A DNA stretch of 5,549 bases from Actinomycetes bacterium (GTDB taxonomy: Bacteria > Actinomycetota > Thermoleophilia > Solirubrobacterales > 70-9), in assembly GCA_023436605.1 (NCBI GenBank), contig JAEZIQ010000024.1, forward strand, positions 1 through 5,549, given 5' to 3'. The number at the start of each line of letters is the position of its first letter. Positions within the stretch are counted from its first letter, which is position 1. A program made the position numbers and the translations under genes. The notes under the pieces were generated by a model. The model was not told the DNA's origin and did not search any database. It saw nothing but the letters and a program-made list of their open reading frames with translations. Shown here piece after piece: positions 5,479-5,549 of this stretch.

Positions 5479-5549
5479 TCAGGTGCTGGCGGCCTCGAAG
5501 TCGTAGAGGTCATCCCGGTCGGCCCCGAGCTCACCGTAGAGCTCGGGGC
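5479..5549 (-). CDS. C-terminal end of an unidentified protein, 5' part beyond the window
   Basis: On the minus strand a frame runs open from the window edge to a TGA at 5481-5479, giving 22 complete codons. The peptide is acidic and ends in DDLYDFEAAST. Nearly all codons (about 20 of 22) end in C or G, matching the neighbouring genes, which is the main support for real coding. It would converge on the GGDEF/HD-GYP gene with 73 bp between the stop codons. The piece is too short to assign a family; the ELY...DLYD wording is not enough to call it a sulfatase or anything else. Confidence 0.6.
   Translation of the reverse strand, partial: PELYGELGADRDDLYDFEAAST
5522..5549. repeat. Perfect 11-bp inverted repeat at the right edge
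   Basis: GCCCCGAGCTC (5522-5532) and GAGCTCGGGGC (5539-5549) are perfect complements separated by 6 bases. The arms reach the last base of the window, so the repeat may extend. It lies inside the probable minus-strand coding end, where it encodes parts of PELYGELGA. A near-terminal mRNA hairpin or simple coincidence of Glu-Leu codons are both possible. Confidence 0.55.

Overview
The window is about two-thirds G+C, with C or G at most third codon positions. It carries an adenosylcobalamin-dependent ribonucleotide reductase and a GGDEF/HD-GYP protein whose sequence style (SHE-x-W-DG-x-GYPDGL, then ...AGTDFDPEVV) I associate with Actinomycetota, especially the Solirubrobacterales/Conexibacter group of Thermoleophilia. 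That placement is inference; no rRNA or marker phylogeny is present.

Layout, left to right. (1) 1-1824, plus strand: the 3' two-thirds of nrdJ (class II ribonucleotide reductase), starting upstream of the window. It holds the thiyl-radical cysteine motif, the TSCPD domain, a Gly/Asn-rich linker and a cysteine-rich tail. (2) 1825-2026: a tail-to-tail intergenic region dense in dyad symmetry. Three consecutive hairpins follow the nrdJ stop; the third is a strong intrinsic terminator that can also serve the convergent gene. A separate 47-nt nested inverted repeat has no obvious role. (3) 2027-3259, minus strand: a complete 410-aa alpha/beta hydrolase of the FrsA / 2,6-dihydroxypseudooxynicotine hydrolase / Ayg1-like type, with an intact Ser-Asp-His triad. 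(4) 3260-3410: divergent intergenic region with a small inverted repeat and a good Shine-Dalgarno sequence, but no promoter I would defend. (5) 3411-5405, plus strand: a 664-aa integral membrane cyclic-di-GMP protein with about ten membrane segments, a GGDEF cyclase domain and an HD-GYP phosphodiesterase domain. (6) 5406-5478: a short convergent intergenic region, C-rich on plus and G-rich on minus. (7) 5479-5549, minus strand: the last 22 codons of a gene that begins beyond the right edge.

The genes do not form one operon: transcription converges at about 1.9 kb, diverges at about 3.3 kb and converges again at about 5.45 kb. Each looks like an independent unit: DNA precursor synthesis, an orphan hydrolase, and second-messenger signalling. 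I see no rRNA, tRNA, CRISPR array, insertion sequence, phage gene or known riboswitch. I did not find a convincing undescribed multi-gene system. The points most worth a second look are the nested inverted repeat at 1949-1995, the bifunctional membrane c-di-GMP enzyme that lacks the usual inhibitory site, and the hydrolase of unknown substrate.
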